Below, piece by piece: positions 1 through 7,000 of a stretch of 7,840 bases of DNA. The stretch comes from Propionibacteriaceae bacterium. Lineage in GTDB: Bacteria > Actinomycetota > Actinomycetes > Propionibacteriales > Propionibacteriaceae. The stretch lies in contig DAIEHO010000334.1 in assembly GCA_027353565.1 (NCBI GenBank), forward strand, positions 1 to 7,840, read 5' to 3'. A program made the translations under genes and the position numbers. Under the pieces are notes generated by a model. It was not told the DNA's origin. It ran no database searches and saw nothing but the letters and a program-made list of their open reading frames with translations. Each line of letters begins with the position of its first letter. The stretch's first letter is position 1.

Positions 1-247
1 GAAGCATCCTCGGCTTCGCCGCGAACTGCTCCTTGAACTTCCGGTTGTCTATGCGCGCGTCACCCCTGGTCACGAGCAGGAAGACCTGGTCGCCGGCCCG
101 TACGGCGAGCGTCTTCGCGATCTGACCGGGCCTCACACCCAGCGCAGCGGCAGCCGCCGGCACCGTCGAGGTGTCCGCGCTCGTCTCGATGACCTGAAGC
201 CCGGTGCCGAGCGAGTCGAAGTACTGCTGCGTACGCGTGGTGCTCAC
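1..247 (-). CDS. YbaK/EbsC-family aminoacyl-tRNA deacylase (partial, N-terminal 82 residues)
   Basis: Members of this family hydrolyse mischarged aminoacyl-tRNA in trans (for example Cys-tRNAPro or Ala-tRNAPro) in the cytoplasm. The visible N-terminal half carries the family pattern: an Ala-rich helix ending ALGVRPGQIAKTL (residues 35-47), with Lys45 at the position of the conserved family lysine, then a beta hairpin (VFLLVTRGD, 55-63) and the RGDARIDNRKF segment (61-71). The C-terminal half runs off the window edge. The GTG at 247 is chosen as start because the frame then begins just before the first recognisable helix and a GGGAG ribosome-binding site lies 5 nt upstream (minus strand). It is divergent from the aldolase-like gene across 150 bp. 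A weak CACAAT -10-like box sits at 277-282 on the minus strand without a good -35. The family call is firm; the tRNA substrate cannot be told. Confidence 0.88.
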   Translation of the reverse strand, partial: MSTTRTQQYFDSLGTGLQVIETSADTSTVPAAAAALGVRPGQIAKTLAVRAGDQVFLLVTRGDARIDNRKFKEQFAAKPRML

Positions 248-342
248 GGTTCTCCCAGGGTCGGCCGACGGGGACGATTGTGCCAACAGACCGGCCACTG
301 CCCACGGAGGGCCAGCATGCGGCAGTCGTTCACCGGTCGTCT

Positions 343-371
343 GTGACAGCGCGGGTCCCGGAGCCTACGGT
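343..371 (+). promoter_or_regulatory. Candidate promoter for the aldolase-like gene
   Basis: GTGACA at 343-348 and TACGGT at 366-371 are separated by 17 bp, fitting the housekeeping actinobacterial pattern (TTGACA, 17-18 bp, TANNNT). Transcription would start near 378, leaving about 20 nt before the GTG at 398, with an AGGA ribosome-binding site at 387-390. Prediction by eye only. Confidence 0.4.
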
Positions 372-397
372 GGCCTCGACAGTGGTAGGACTACTGC

Positions 398-1240
398 GTG
401 GCAGCGCATGGGGATCCTGAGAGCTTCGACGACGTCCTTACGAGCATCGGCGAGGCAGGCCGGCGGCTGACGGAGATCGACGCAGCCGAGGCCGGGGCGG
501 GGAACATCTCCGTCTGCGTCGCCGAGCCGGTCACGCTGCCGCCCGGCTTCGACAGCGTCCGCGAGATCCTCCTGCCCTTCCCGTCGCCCGCCCTCGCCGG
601 CCACACCGTCGTCATCACCGGGTCGGGCTGTCGGCTCCGGTCGCTCGCCAAGGACCCGGAACGGAACCTCGGCGTGGTGGTCGTGCACGACGGCGGCATG
701 GCGGGCACGCTGCACCACTCGGCGCGCGGCGAGTTCCTGCGGCCGACGGTCGAGTTCAACTCCCATCTGGCCGTGCACGAGGACCATGTACGCAGGCGTG
801 GCGTGGCGTTCCACGCGATCGTCCAGGCGCAGCCGCTCCATCTCACGCTGCTGTCGAGCGTCCCCGCGTACCAGCACGCCGCGACGCTCAACGACCGGCT
901 GCTGCGCTGGCAGGCGGAGACGATAGTCCACCTCGCCGAGGGGATCGGCTACCTTCCGTTCATGGTGCCCGGCTCGGACGAGCTCACGATGGCGAACCTC
1001 GCCAGCCTGCGCCACCACCAGCTCGTCCTGTGGGCGAAGCACGGGGTGATGGCGCGCTCGGACACGTCCGTCCTGGCCGCGAGCGACAGGATCGAGTACG
1101 CCGAGACGGCGGCTCGCTACGAGTACCTGAACCTTGCGATCGGCGGTCGCGCCACCGGCCTGACGGACGCGGAGCTGAGCCGCGTCGTACGGACGTTCGG
1201 CGTCACCACCGACCTCGTACGGCACCAGCAGGAGAGCTGA
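398..1240 (+). CDS. Class II aldolase/adducin-family protein, RhaD-like, with altered metal site
   Basis: The 280-residue protein aligns along its length with rhamnulose-1-phosphate aldolase (E. coli RhaD, 274 aa), which splits L-rhamnulose 1-phosphate into DHAP and L-lactaldehyde. Shared landmarks are AGNISV (34-39), ITGSG (73-77), DPERNLGVV (86-94), PTVEF with Glu119 at the catalytic Glu117 position, LPFMVPGSDE (186-195), LVLWAKHGV (209-217) with His215 at the third zinc ligand, and the C-terminal RTFGV (265-269). The expected HxH metal motif is instead Gln143-Ala-Gln145 (context AIVQAQPLHL). The protein may therefore be a pseudoenzyme, bind metal differently, or act on another substrate. 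No rhamnose isomerase, kinase or transporter lies in the window. The GTG start at 398 is preceded by AGGA with 7 nt spacing. The stop is 3 bp from that of the convergent SRPBCC gene. Fold assignment is firm; RhaD activity is not. Confidence 0.85.
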   Translation: MAAHGDPESFDDVLTSIGEAGRRLTEIDAAEAGAGNISVCVAEPVTLPPGFDSVREILLPFPSPALAGHTVVITGSGCRLRSLAKDPERNLGVVVVHDGGMAGTLHHSARGEFLRPTVEFNSHLAVHEDHVRRRGVAFHAIVQAQPLHLTLLSSVPAYQHAATLNDRLLRWQAETIVHLAEGIGYLPFMVPGSDELTMANLASLRHHQLVLWAKHGVMARSDTSVLAASDRIEYAETAARYEYLNLAIGGRATGLTDAELSRVVRTFGVTTDLVRHQQES

Positions 1241-1243
1241 CCC

Positions 1244-1705
1244 TCAGGCCTCGACGATCGCCTTCACCCGGTTGAGCGTCTGCGTCATCCCGCGGACGTT
1301 GACCGCTGCGCGCCGCGCCCCGGCGAGCCTCCAGTAGAAGCGCTGCAGGGCGCCGCCATGCAGGCGGAACGACTCGGTGACCGACGATCCCGCAGCGCTG
1401 GGCTCGATCTCGTACGCCCAGGAGTTCAGCACCCGTCCTCCGGGACCCTGGACGTCGAAGCCGAAGCTGCGACCGGGCTCGCAGTCCGTGACACGGCAGG
1501 TGGTCCAGTACCTGACGCCGCTCCCCGATCGCCGTACATGGCCTCGGAACGTCGCGCCGACGGAGGGACCGGTCGCGCCGTCCAGCCACTCCGCCTCGAA
1601 CGTCTCCGGGCTCAGCTCGCCGATGCGGGTGACGTCCGAGACGACCGCCCACACCGCGTGCGGGGCCGCTGCCATCCCAACCGTCACTGCTGCGCCGAGT
1701 TCCAT
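1244..1705 (-). CDS. SRPBCC-fold protein (START/polyketide cyclase-like)
   Basis: The 153-residue protein fits a single SRPBCC (Bet v1/START) domain, a helix-grip fold with a hydrophobic ligand cavity. Visible signs are the first strand and helix (ELGAAVTVG, then PHAVWAVVSDVTRIGELSPE, 15-34), alternating strands (GATFRGHVRR, VRYWTTCRVTDCEPGRSFGFDV, VLNSWAYEIEP, SSVTESFRL) and a long C-terminal helix (about 119-152) closing the cavity. Many actinobacterial paralogues are uncharacterised, and neither ligand nor reaction can be inferred. The ATG at 1705 is preferred over an upstream in-frame ATG at 1765, because the 20 extra residues are Pro/Arg-rich and lie outside the fold. No Shine-Dalgarno sequence precedes 1705, but a TACCGT box ends 7 nt upstream, so the mRNA may be leaderless. 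It is convergent with the aldolase-like gene and divergent from the 78-residue gene. Confidence 0.83.
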   Translation of the reverse strand: MELGAAVTVGMAAAPHAVWAVVSDVTRIGELSPETFEAEWLDGATGPSVGATFRGHVRRSGSGVRYWTTCRVTDCEPGRSFGFDVQGPGGRVLNSWAYEIEPSAAGSSVTESFRLHGGALQRFYWRLAGARRAAVNVRGMTQTLNRVKAIVEA

Positions 1706-1712
1706 GTACGGG

Positions 1713-1718
1713 ACGGTA
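1713..1718 (-). promoter_or_regulatory. Candidate -10 box for leaderless SRPBCC transcript
   Basis: TACCGT on the minus strand matches TANNNT and lies 7 nt before the ATG at 1705, the spacing typical of leaderless actinobacterial genes. No good -35 hexamer is seen 17-18 bp upstream. Confidence 0.3.
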
Positions 1719-1767
1719 GCGGGGACGCCACGAGGATGCGGCGTCGGCGGGCGGATTCGGCGCACGG

Positions 1768-1773
1768 CAGAAT
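1768..1773 (+). promoter_or_regulatory. Candidate -10 box for leaderless 78-residue gene
   Basis: CAGAAT (one mismatch to TANNNT at its first base) ends 7 nt before the ATG at 1781, and there is no Shine-Dalgarno sequence, which again suggests leaderless initiation. No clear -35 is visible. Confidence 0.28.
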
Positions 1774-1780
1774 CAGCCGC

Positions 1781-2017
1781 ATGAACGACAGGCTTCAGTC
1801 CTGGTGGGACGGTCTCACCCCCGAGCAGCGCGTACGAGCCTCGGAGATCGCCTCGCGACCATCACCTCGCGGCATGGCGATCGACGACCTCAGCGCCGCC
1901 ATGATCCGCGCTGGGCTGCCCACCTCGCGCATGGTCTGGACCGGCCAGCCGGAGCACCTCGTCGAGATGCTCGACGAGGTCGCCGACTTCGTTCGCGGGG
2001 CGGCTCGGCCGCGGTGA
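1781..2017 (+). CDS. Small hypothetical protein (78 aa)
   Basis: I do not recognise this protein. It starts [17 protein letters not shown], with an amphipathic, Trp-rich N-terminus and an LTPEQR helix cap. A middle helix contains [14 protein letters not shown] (34-47) and a C-terminal acidic helix contains [15 protein letters not shown] (57-71). There is no signal peptide or membrane segment, so a small cytosolic helical protein is likely. The frame stays open far upstream (to 1358), but that part is antisense to the SRPBCC gene. The ATG at 1781 is chosen because protein-like composition begins there and a -10-like box lies 7 nt upstream. Gnd follows 73 bp downstream on the same strand with its own strong ribosome-binding site, so co-transcription is possible but not required. 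Confidence 0.68.
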   Translation: MNDRLQSWWDGLTPEQRVRASEIASRPSPRGMAIDDLSAAMIRAGLPTSRMVWTGQPEHLVEMLDEVADFVRGAARPR

Positions 2018-2031
2018 CTCCAGGGCCCGGG

Positions 2032-2037
2032 TAGTTT
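2032..2037 (+). promoter_or_regulatory. Candidate -10 box upstream of gnd
   Basis: TAGTTT fits TANNNT in otherwise GC-rich spacer. Transcription would begin near 2044, giving a leader of roughly 47 nt that starts with the hairpin at 2048-2072. The only TTGAC-like sequence nearby (GTGACT, 2014-2019) is too close at 12 bp, so the -35 is unconvincing. Confidence 0.3.
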
Positions 2038-2047
2038 GGGGCGGGCA

Positions 2048-2072
2048 GGCCGTCCGCACGTTCCGGACGGTC
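2048..2072 (+). promoter_or_regulatory. Hairpin in the gnd leader
   Basis: Arms CCGTCCG (2050-2056) and CGGACGG (2064-2070) are perfect complements around a 7-nt loop. A G·U pair (2049-2071) and a G-C pair (2048-2072) extend the stem to 9 bp. It could terminate the upstream 78-residue gene (no U-tract) or shield the 5' end of the gnd mRNA. The AGGAGG at 2079-2084 lies outside the stem and stays accessible. Confidence 0.45.
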
Positions 2073-2090
2073 CATCACAGGAGGTCTCGC

Positions 2091-3107
2091 ATGCAGCTGG
2101 GAATGGTCGGACTGGGCCGGATGGGCGCGAACATCGTGCGCCGCCTCATGCGTGACGGGCACGAGTGCGTCGTCTACGACGTCAGCCCCGCAGCAGTACA
2201 GGCCCTGACGGCGGAAGGGGCCGTCGCCGCCACGTCGCTCGCCGACCTGGCGAGCAAGCTGGAACAGCCGAGGGCCGTCTGGATCATGGTCCCGGCGGGG
2301 GACATCACCACGAAGACGGTCGAAGGGCTCGCACCGGCGCTGGCCGCCGGCGACTCGATCATCGACGGCGGGAACTCCCACTACTACGACGACCTGGCAC
2401 GTGCCGCCAACCTCAAGGCGGCGGGAATCCACTACATCGACGTCGGTACGAGCGGTGGCGTGTGGGGGCTCGACCGCGGCTACTGCCTGATGATCGGGGG
2501 TGACACCGAGGCCGTGGACCGCCTCGGCCCGATCTGGGCGAGCATCGCCCCGGGCGTCGAGGCCGCCCCTCGTACCCCTGGCCGGGACGGCGACCCGTCG
2601 CCGGCGGAGCAGGGCTACCTCCACTGCGGGCCCGTCGGGGCCGGGCACTTCGTCAAGATGGTGCACAACGGGATCGAGTACGGGCTGATGGGTGCCTACG
2701 CCGAGGGGCTGAACATCCTCAAGAACGCCAACATCGGGGCGACGAGCCACGACGCGGACGCCGAGACGACACCGCTCGAGCACCCGGAGCACTACAGGTA
2801 CGACATCGACGTCGCGCAGGTGACCGAGGTCTGGCGGCGTGGCAGCGTGGTCCAATCATGGTTGCTGGACCTCACCGCCGCCGCCATGGCCGACGACCCC
2901 GACCTCGACGGCTTCGCCGGTCGGGTCTCCGACTCCGGAGAAGGCCGCTGGACCGCGATGGCCGCCATCGACGAGGGGGTGCCCGCGCCGGTCCTGGCCT
3001 CGGCCCTGTTCTCCCGGTTCGCGTCCCGCGACCAGGACCTGTACGCGGACCGTGTCCTGTCCGCCATGCGCAAGCAGTTCGGCGGCCACGACGAGAAGCC
3101 GGCATAG
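2091..3107 (+). CDS. gnd: 6-phosphogluconate dehydrogenase, decarboxylating (short, NAD-type)
   Basis: Oxidatively decarboxylates 6-phosphogluconate to ribulose 5-phosphate and CO2 in the oxidative pentose phosphate pathway (cytosolic). The 338 residues place it in the short form rather than the roughly 470-residue E. coli type. Motifs: Rossmann GLGRMG (7-12); Asp30 at the end of beta 2 (VVYDVS), the usual mark of NAD rather than NADP preference; DGGNS (92-96); DVGTSGG (117-123) for substrate binding; Lys189 and Asn193 in [14 protein letters not shown] (185-198), the catalytic signature; [13 protein letters not shown] (247-259); and GEGRW (283-287). Hydrophilic stretches at about 160-176 and 217-238 look like surface loops. 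The ATG at 2091 follows AGGAGG with 6 nt spacing and starts directly at the Rossmann strand. No other pentose phosphate gene is adjacent. A strong hairpin terminator follows. Confidence 0.95.
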   Translation: MQLGMVGLGRMGANIVRRLMRDGHECVVYDVSPAAVQALTAEGAVAATSLADLASKLEQPRAVWIMVPAGDITTKTVEGLAPALAAGDSIIDGGNSHYYDDLARAANLKAAGIHYIDVGTSGGVWGLDRGYCLMIGGDTEAVDRLGPIWASIAPGVEAAPRTPGRDGDPSPAEQGYLHCGPVGAGHFVKMVHNGIEYGLMGAYAEGLNILKNANIGATSHDADAETTPLEHPEHYRYDIDVAQVTEVWRRGSVVQSWLLDLTAAAMADDPDLDGFAGRVSDSGEGRWTAMAAIDEGVPAPVLASALFSRFASRDQDLYADRVLSAMRKQFGGHDEKPA

Positions 3108-3124
3108 GCGGTCGCCCCTGGGTC

Positions 3125-3158
3125 CCGGTGTCCAGCACCGATCCCTGCTGGACATCGG
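3125..3158 (+). terminator. Hairpin terminator after gnd
   Basis: Arms at 3125-3137 and 3146-3158 pair over 13 bp with one G·U. The perfect core is TGTCCAGCA (3129-3137) with TGCTGGACA (3146-3154), around an 8-nt loop. It starts 17 nt after the gnd stop. No U-tract follows, which is common for actinobacterial intrinsic terminators. Confidence 0.7.
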
Positions 3159-3177
3159 CCGTACGGGGAACGGACAC

Positions 3178-3204
3178 CTGACGGCCAGAACGCCCGGCTA
3201 GCCT
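3178..3204 (+). promoter_or_regulatory. Candidate promoter for the SDR gene
   Basis: TAGCCT at 3199-3204 fits TANNNT, and CTGACG at 3178-3183 is a -35-like element with a short 15-bp spacer. It lies just after the gnd terminator, so the SDR gene is probably its own transcription unit. An ATG occurs at 3211, only 6 nt after the -10 box, opening a 13-codon frame that overlaps the SDR start. Confidence 0.4.
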
Positions 3205-3236
3205 CGAGGGATGGACGACTCAGAGAGCGACGCGAC

Positions 3237-3977
3237 GTGCGCATCCTGGTGACCGGATCCGCCGACGGGCTGGGGCACGCCGCCGCCGAGGCGTTGCTCG
3301 ACGAGGGGCACGACGTCGTCGTCCACGTCCGCAGCCATGAACGGCTGGCGGGTGTCGAGGACCTGCTGCGTCACGGGGCCGGGCTCGTCGTCGGCGACCT
3401 GTCGGACCTCTCGCAGACCCACGATGTCGCCGGGCAGGCCAACGAGATCGGCCGCATGGATGCCGTGATCCACAACGCCGGCGTCTACTCGGGACGGGAC
3501 GTGCTGCCGGTGAACGTCGTCGCGCCGTACGTGCTGACGGCGACCATGCGTCGGCCCGACAGGCTGGTCTACCTCAGCAGCGGCATGCACCGTGGCGGGC
3601 GCCCGGTGCTCGACCACGTCGACTGGGCGGGCGCGCGTCAGGCGGGCAACTACTCCGACAGCAAGCTGTACGTCACGACCCTCGTCGCGGCGCTGGCCCG
3701 GCTCTGGCCGGAGGTGCTGAGCAACGCCGTCGACCCCGGCTGGGTGCCGACGAGGATGGGCGGTCCGGCAGCCCCCGACGACCTGAGGCTGGGCCACCTC
3801 ACGCAGGCGTGGCTGGCGACGAGCCAGGATCCCGAGGCGCTGACCAGCGGCGGGTACTGGCACCACGGACGGCGACATGACCCCCACCCTTCCGTACCCG
3901 ACGCGCGGTTCCAGGACAAGCTGCTCGCCGCCCTCGCCGACTACACGGGCGTCCCTCTTCCCACGGCCGCTGTCTGA
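3237..3977 (+). CDS. Short-chain dehydrogenase/reductase (SDR) family oxidoreductase
   Basis: The 246-residue protein has the classical SDR layout: TGSADGLG (6-13, the TGxxxGxG cofactor loop), DLSD (54-57) near the adenine ring, HNAG (79-82, the NNAG equivalent), Asn93, Ser114/Ser115, and the catalytic Tyr139-x-x-x-Lys143 in YSDSK. DPGWVPT (166-172) matches the PG motif after beta 6. It should catalyse NAD(P)-dependent oxidation or reduction of a carbonyl/hydroxyl substrate, which the sequence does not reveal. A short C-terminal extension (about 205-246, His-rich around 209-217) replaces the usual final strand region. The GTG at 3237 is chosen because it places the Rossmann strand (RILVTG) at the N-terminus; only a weak GAGAG lies upstream. 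The gene follows the gnd terminator and converges on the large surface-protein gene, 28 bp away. Confidence 0.92.
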   Translation: MRILVTGSADGLGHAAAEALLDEGHDVVVHVRSHERLAGVEDLLRHGAGLVVGDLSDLSQTHDVAGQANEIGRMDAVIHNAGVYSGRDVLPVNVVAPYVLTATMRRPDRLVYLSSGMHRGGRPVLDHVDWAGARQAGNYSDSKLYVTTLVAALARLWPEVLSNAVDPGWVPTRMGGPAAPDDLRLGHLTQAWLATSQDPEALTSGGYWHHGRRHDPHPSVPDARFQDKLLAALADYTGVPLPTAAV

Positions 3978-4005
3978 GGCAGCACGACCACCTTGGCCTC
4001 GACCC

Positions 4006-7000
4006 CTACGGCGCAGCGACCACGTCCACGAAGTAGTTCGTCGCCGACGATGCTGTGGGGAACACGTCGGTGCTCGACGTCACGCCTCCCAGCGCGGGCA
4101 CGCTCAGGGTGCCGTTGCTGTAGGCGACGAGGAACGCCGAGGGGGTCGAGGAGTACTGGGTGGTGAGAGCCCGTACGGACGCCACGTACGTGGTGTTCGA
4201 GGCGATCCGTACCGGCGTGGTGAGGTTGACGGTCCGCCACCCGGCGGTGGTCGACGTCGGCGTCCCGCTCCCGGTGGCCAGCTTCGTTCCGGTGGAGGAC
4301 CACAGACTGACCGTGTACGTGCTCGTCCAGCCGGCGGGAAGGTAGAAGCTGATGCCGGTGATCGAGTACGCCTTCGTCGAGCGGAACTTCACCCCGACCG
4401 TCAGCGGGGTCGCCGCCTGGGTGGAGGATGCGGGCGTCAGGGTGGAGGCGAAGATGCTCACCGCCGCGCCCGTGGTGAAGCTCGACGTGAACGGCGTCGA
4501 GGGGAGCCCGTCGGTCAGCGCCGTGTTGACGGCCACCCGGTACAGCGTCCCGGGTGTCAGCAGCGCGGACGGTGTGAACGTACCGCTCGTGCTGTTCGTC
4601 GTCAGCGTGCCGGCGACAGCCGTGCCGGTCGGGTCCGTGACCAGGATCGTGGTGCTGGCCGGGTTGACGGACCTGCTGAACGTGGCACGCACCGTGGTCG
4701 TGTTAGACACCCCGGTCGCCCCGTTGGACGGGGTGATCGTCGAGACCGTCGGGGCCTTCTCCGTGGTGAACGTCCAGACGACCGGCGCCATCGGTGTGCC
4801 CAGCGGGCTGGCCGCGGCGACCGTCGCCGCGTACCGCGTGTTGGCCGCGAGGAGCCCGGACGGGGTGAAGGTGACGGACGTACTCGTCGTCGTGAGCGTC
4901 CCCGTGATCCCCGTACCCGTCGAGCTCTGCAGCGTCAGCGTCGACTTCGTCGGGTCGACGGCCTTGGTGAAGCTCACCGTGACCGCCGTGTTCGCGGCGA
5001 CCCCCGTCGCCCCGGAGGCAGGAGACCTGCTCGCGATCACCGGCGCCGGCGAGATCGTGCTGAAGGTCCACGTGTACGGGGCCATCGCCGTCCCGCTGGT
5101 GCTGGACGCGGTGACCGTCGCCGTGTAGACAGTCGACTCGGCGAGTGCTGCCGACGGCGTGAACGTCGCCGTGGTCGCCGTCGTGGCGAGCGTGCCGGCC
5201 ACAGCCGCCCCGCCGGAAGGCGTCAGCGTGATCGCCACCGACGACGGCGAGAGGAACCCGGCGAAGGTGACGCCCACGGTCGACGACAGCGCGACACCGG
5301 TGGCCTTCGCGGCGGGCGTGGTCGACGCCACACTCACCGTGCCGTCCGTCGTGAACGTCGAGCTGAACGGTGTCATCGCCGTACCGCTGGTGCTGGATGC
5401 GTTGACGGTCACCGTGTACGTCGTGTTCTGCGCCAGAGCCGCCGCGGGCGTGAACGTCGCGGACGGTGCGGTCACGGCAAGGGTGCCGGGAACGGCGGTC
5501 CCCCCGGGACCTGTCAGGGCGACGGTCACCGACGTCGGGTCGAGCGGGCCGGCGAACGTGACGGTCACCGGGGCCGACGGGGCGACACCGGTCGCTCCGG
5601 GCACCGGTGTCACCGACGCCACGGACGTGGCGACCGTCGTCGAGAACACGACGTCCACGAAGTAGTTCGGAGTCCCGTACGACTGGTTCGGGAACGCGTT
5701 ACCCGAGGCGAACACACCACCCGTGCCCACCGACTGCAGCGGCGGATTCACCATCGGGGTCGCGAACGCGCCCGTGGTCGCCGAGTACGTGCCGTTGGGC
5801 GAGTAGTAGCTGGCGACGTAGGTGGTCCCCGCCGTGACCGCTACAGGGCTGGCGAATGTCGCCTGCTGCCATCCCTCGGCGCCGTCGACGAACGTGAGGC
5901 TCGCGAGCACCGACCCGTTGGCCGCGTACAGCGCGCCGGTATGGGTCCCGGTGTTGGTCGCACCACGCCAGTACCGAAGACCGGTGATGTAGCCGTTGAC
6001 GGTCGGGGTGAACGTCAGGCCCAGCGTGAGCGGGTAGCCGTTGTTGCCCAGGTAGGGCTGCTGCGGGGAGAGCGTGGTCTCCAGCAGCGAGCACGGGCAG
6101 GCGGCGACCCCGGACGTCGTGAACGTCTCGGAGTACGCCTGCGTCTGGACGATCCCGCCCGGTGTGGCCGCGCCGGTCACGCTCAGCACGTACGACGTGG
6201 CCGCCACGAGCGGGGACGTGGGTGTGAACGTACGGGTGGTGCTCGTCTCGGTAACGGTTCCCGCGACCGCTCCGGAGGGACCGGTGAGGGTGACCGTGCC
6301 GGACCCGCTCGCGATCGGCTCGCTGAACGTCACGACGACCGAGTCGTTGACCGGTACGGAACGTGCCCCGGCACCCGGGGACGCGCTCAGCACTGTCGGA
6401 GGAGTGGTGGAGACGATCACCGTGGTGAAGACCACGTCGACGAAGTAGTTCGGAGCGCCGAACGACTGGTTCGGGAACGAGTCACCGTTGCCGTACACGC
6501 CCCCCGAGTCCACCGTCTCCAGCGGCGGGTTGACCAGCTGCGTGACGAACGCGTTCGCCGTCGCCGAGTACGTACCGCCCGGCGAGTAGTAGGACGCGAC
6601 GTAGCGAGTCCCGGCTGTGACGGGCACTGCCGTCGAGAAGGTCGCCAGCTGCCAGCCCTGGGCACCGTCCACGAACGAGACGCTTGCCAGCACGTTGCCG
6701 GTCGCGTCGTACAGCTTGCCCGTGTGGGTGCCGGTGTTCGAGGCCGCACGCCAGTACTTGATCCCCGTGATGTAGCCGTTGACGGTCGGGGTGAACTTCA
6801 ACCCGAGCGTCAGCCCGGACCCGTTGGCCAGGTCGGGCTGCTGGGGGGTGAGGGTGGTCTCCAGCAGCGAGCACGGGCACAGGCTGACACCTGACGTGGT
6901 GAACGTCTCGGTGTACGGCTGCACCTGGACGACGCCGTCCGTCGTCGCCGCCCCGGTGACCGAGAGCGAGTACGAGGTGGCCGCGGTCAGCGGAGACGTG

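Noticed and set aside
365..1225. A 286-codon open frame on the minus strand opposite the aldolase-like gene
   Set aside because: It is Arg/Ala/Val-rich without recognisable motifs, while the plus strand aligns along its length with RhaD.
1706..1765. A 20-residue N-terminal extension of the SRPBCC protein
   Set aside because: The extra residues are Pro/Arg-rich and precede the first strand of the fold. The ATG at 1705 has better-placed signals.
1358..1780. An upstream in-frame extension of the 78-residue gene
   Set aside because: It is antisense to the SRPBCC coding sequence, Arg-rich, and has no ribosome-binding site. The protein-like part begins at the ATG at 1781.
1890..2855. A 321-codon open frame on the minus strand opposite gnd
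   Set aside because: It has low-complexity Arg/Val/Asp composition, and gnd on the plus strand has all catalytic motifs and a strong ribosome-binding site.
3976..4000. A possible bidirectional terminator between the SDR and surface-protein genes
   Set aside because: There are only 5-bp arms (GAGGC and GCCTC) with a 15-nt loop, too weak to call.
3877..6894. A 1005-codon open frame on the plus strand opposite the surface-protein gene
   Set aside because: The translation is extremely Arg/Gly-rich with no domain-like pattern and overlaps the end of the SDR gene. The minus strand gives clear repeated Ig and DUF4082 domains. Stops are rare in such GC-rich antisense frames, and the repeats extend the effect.
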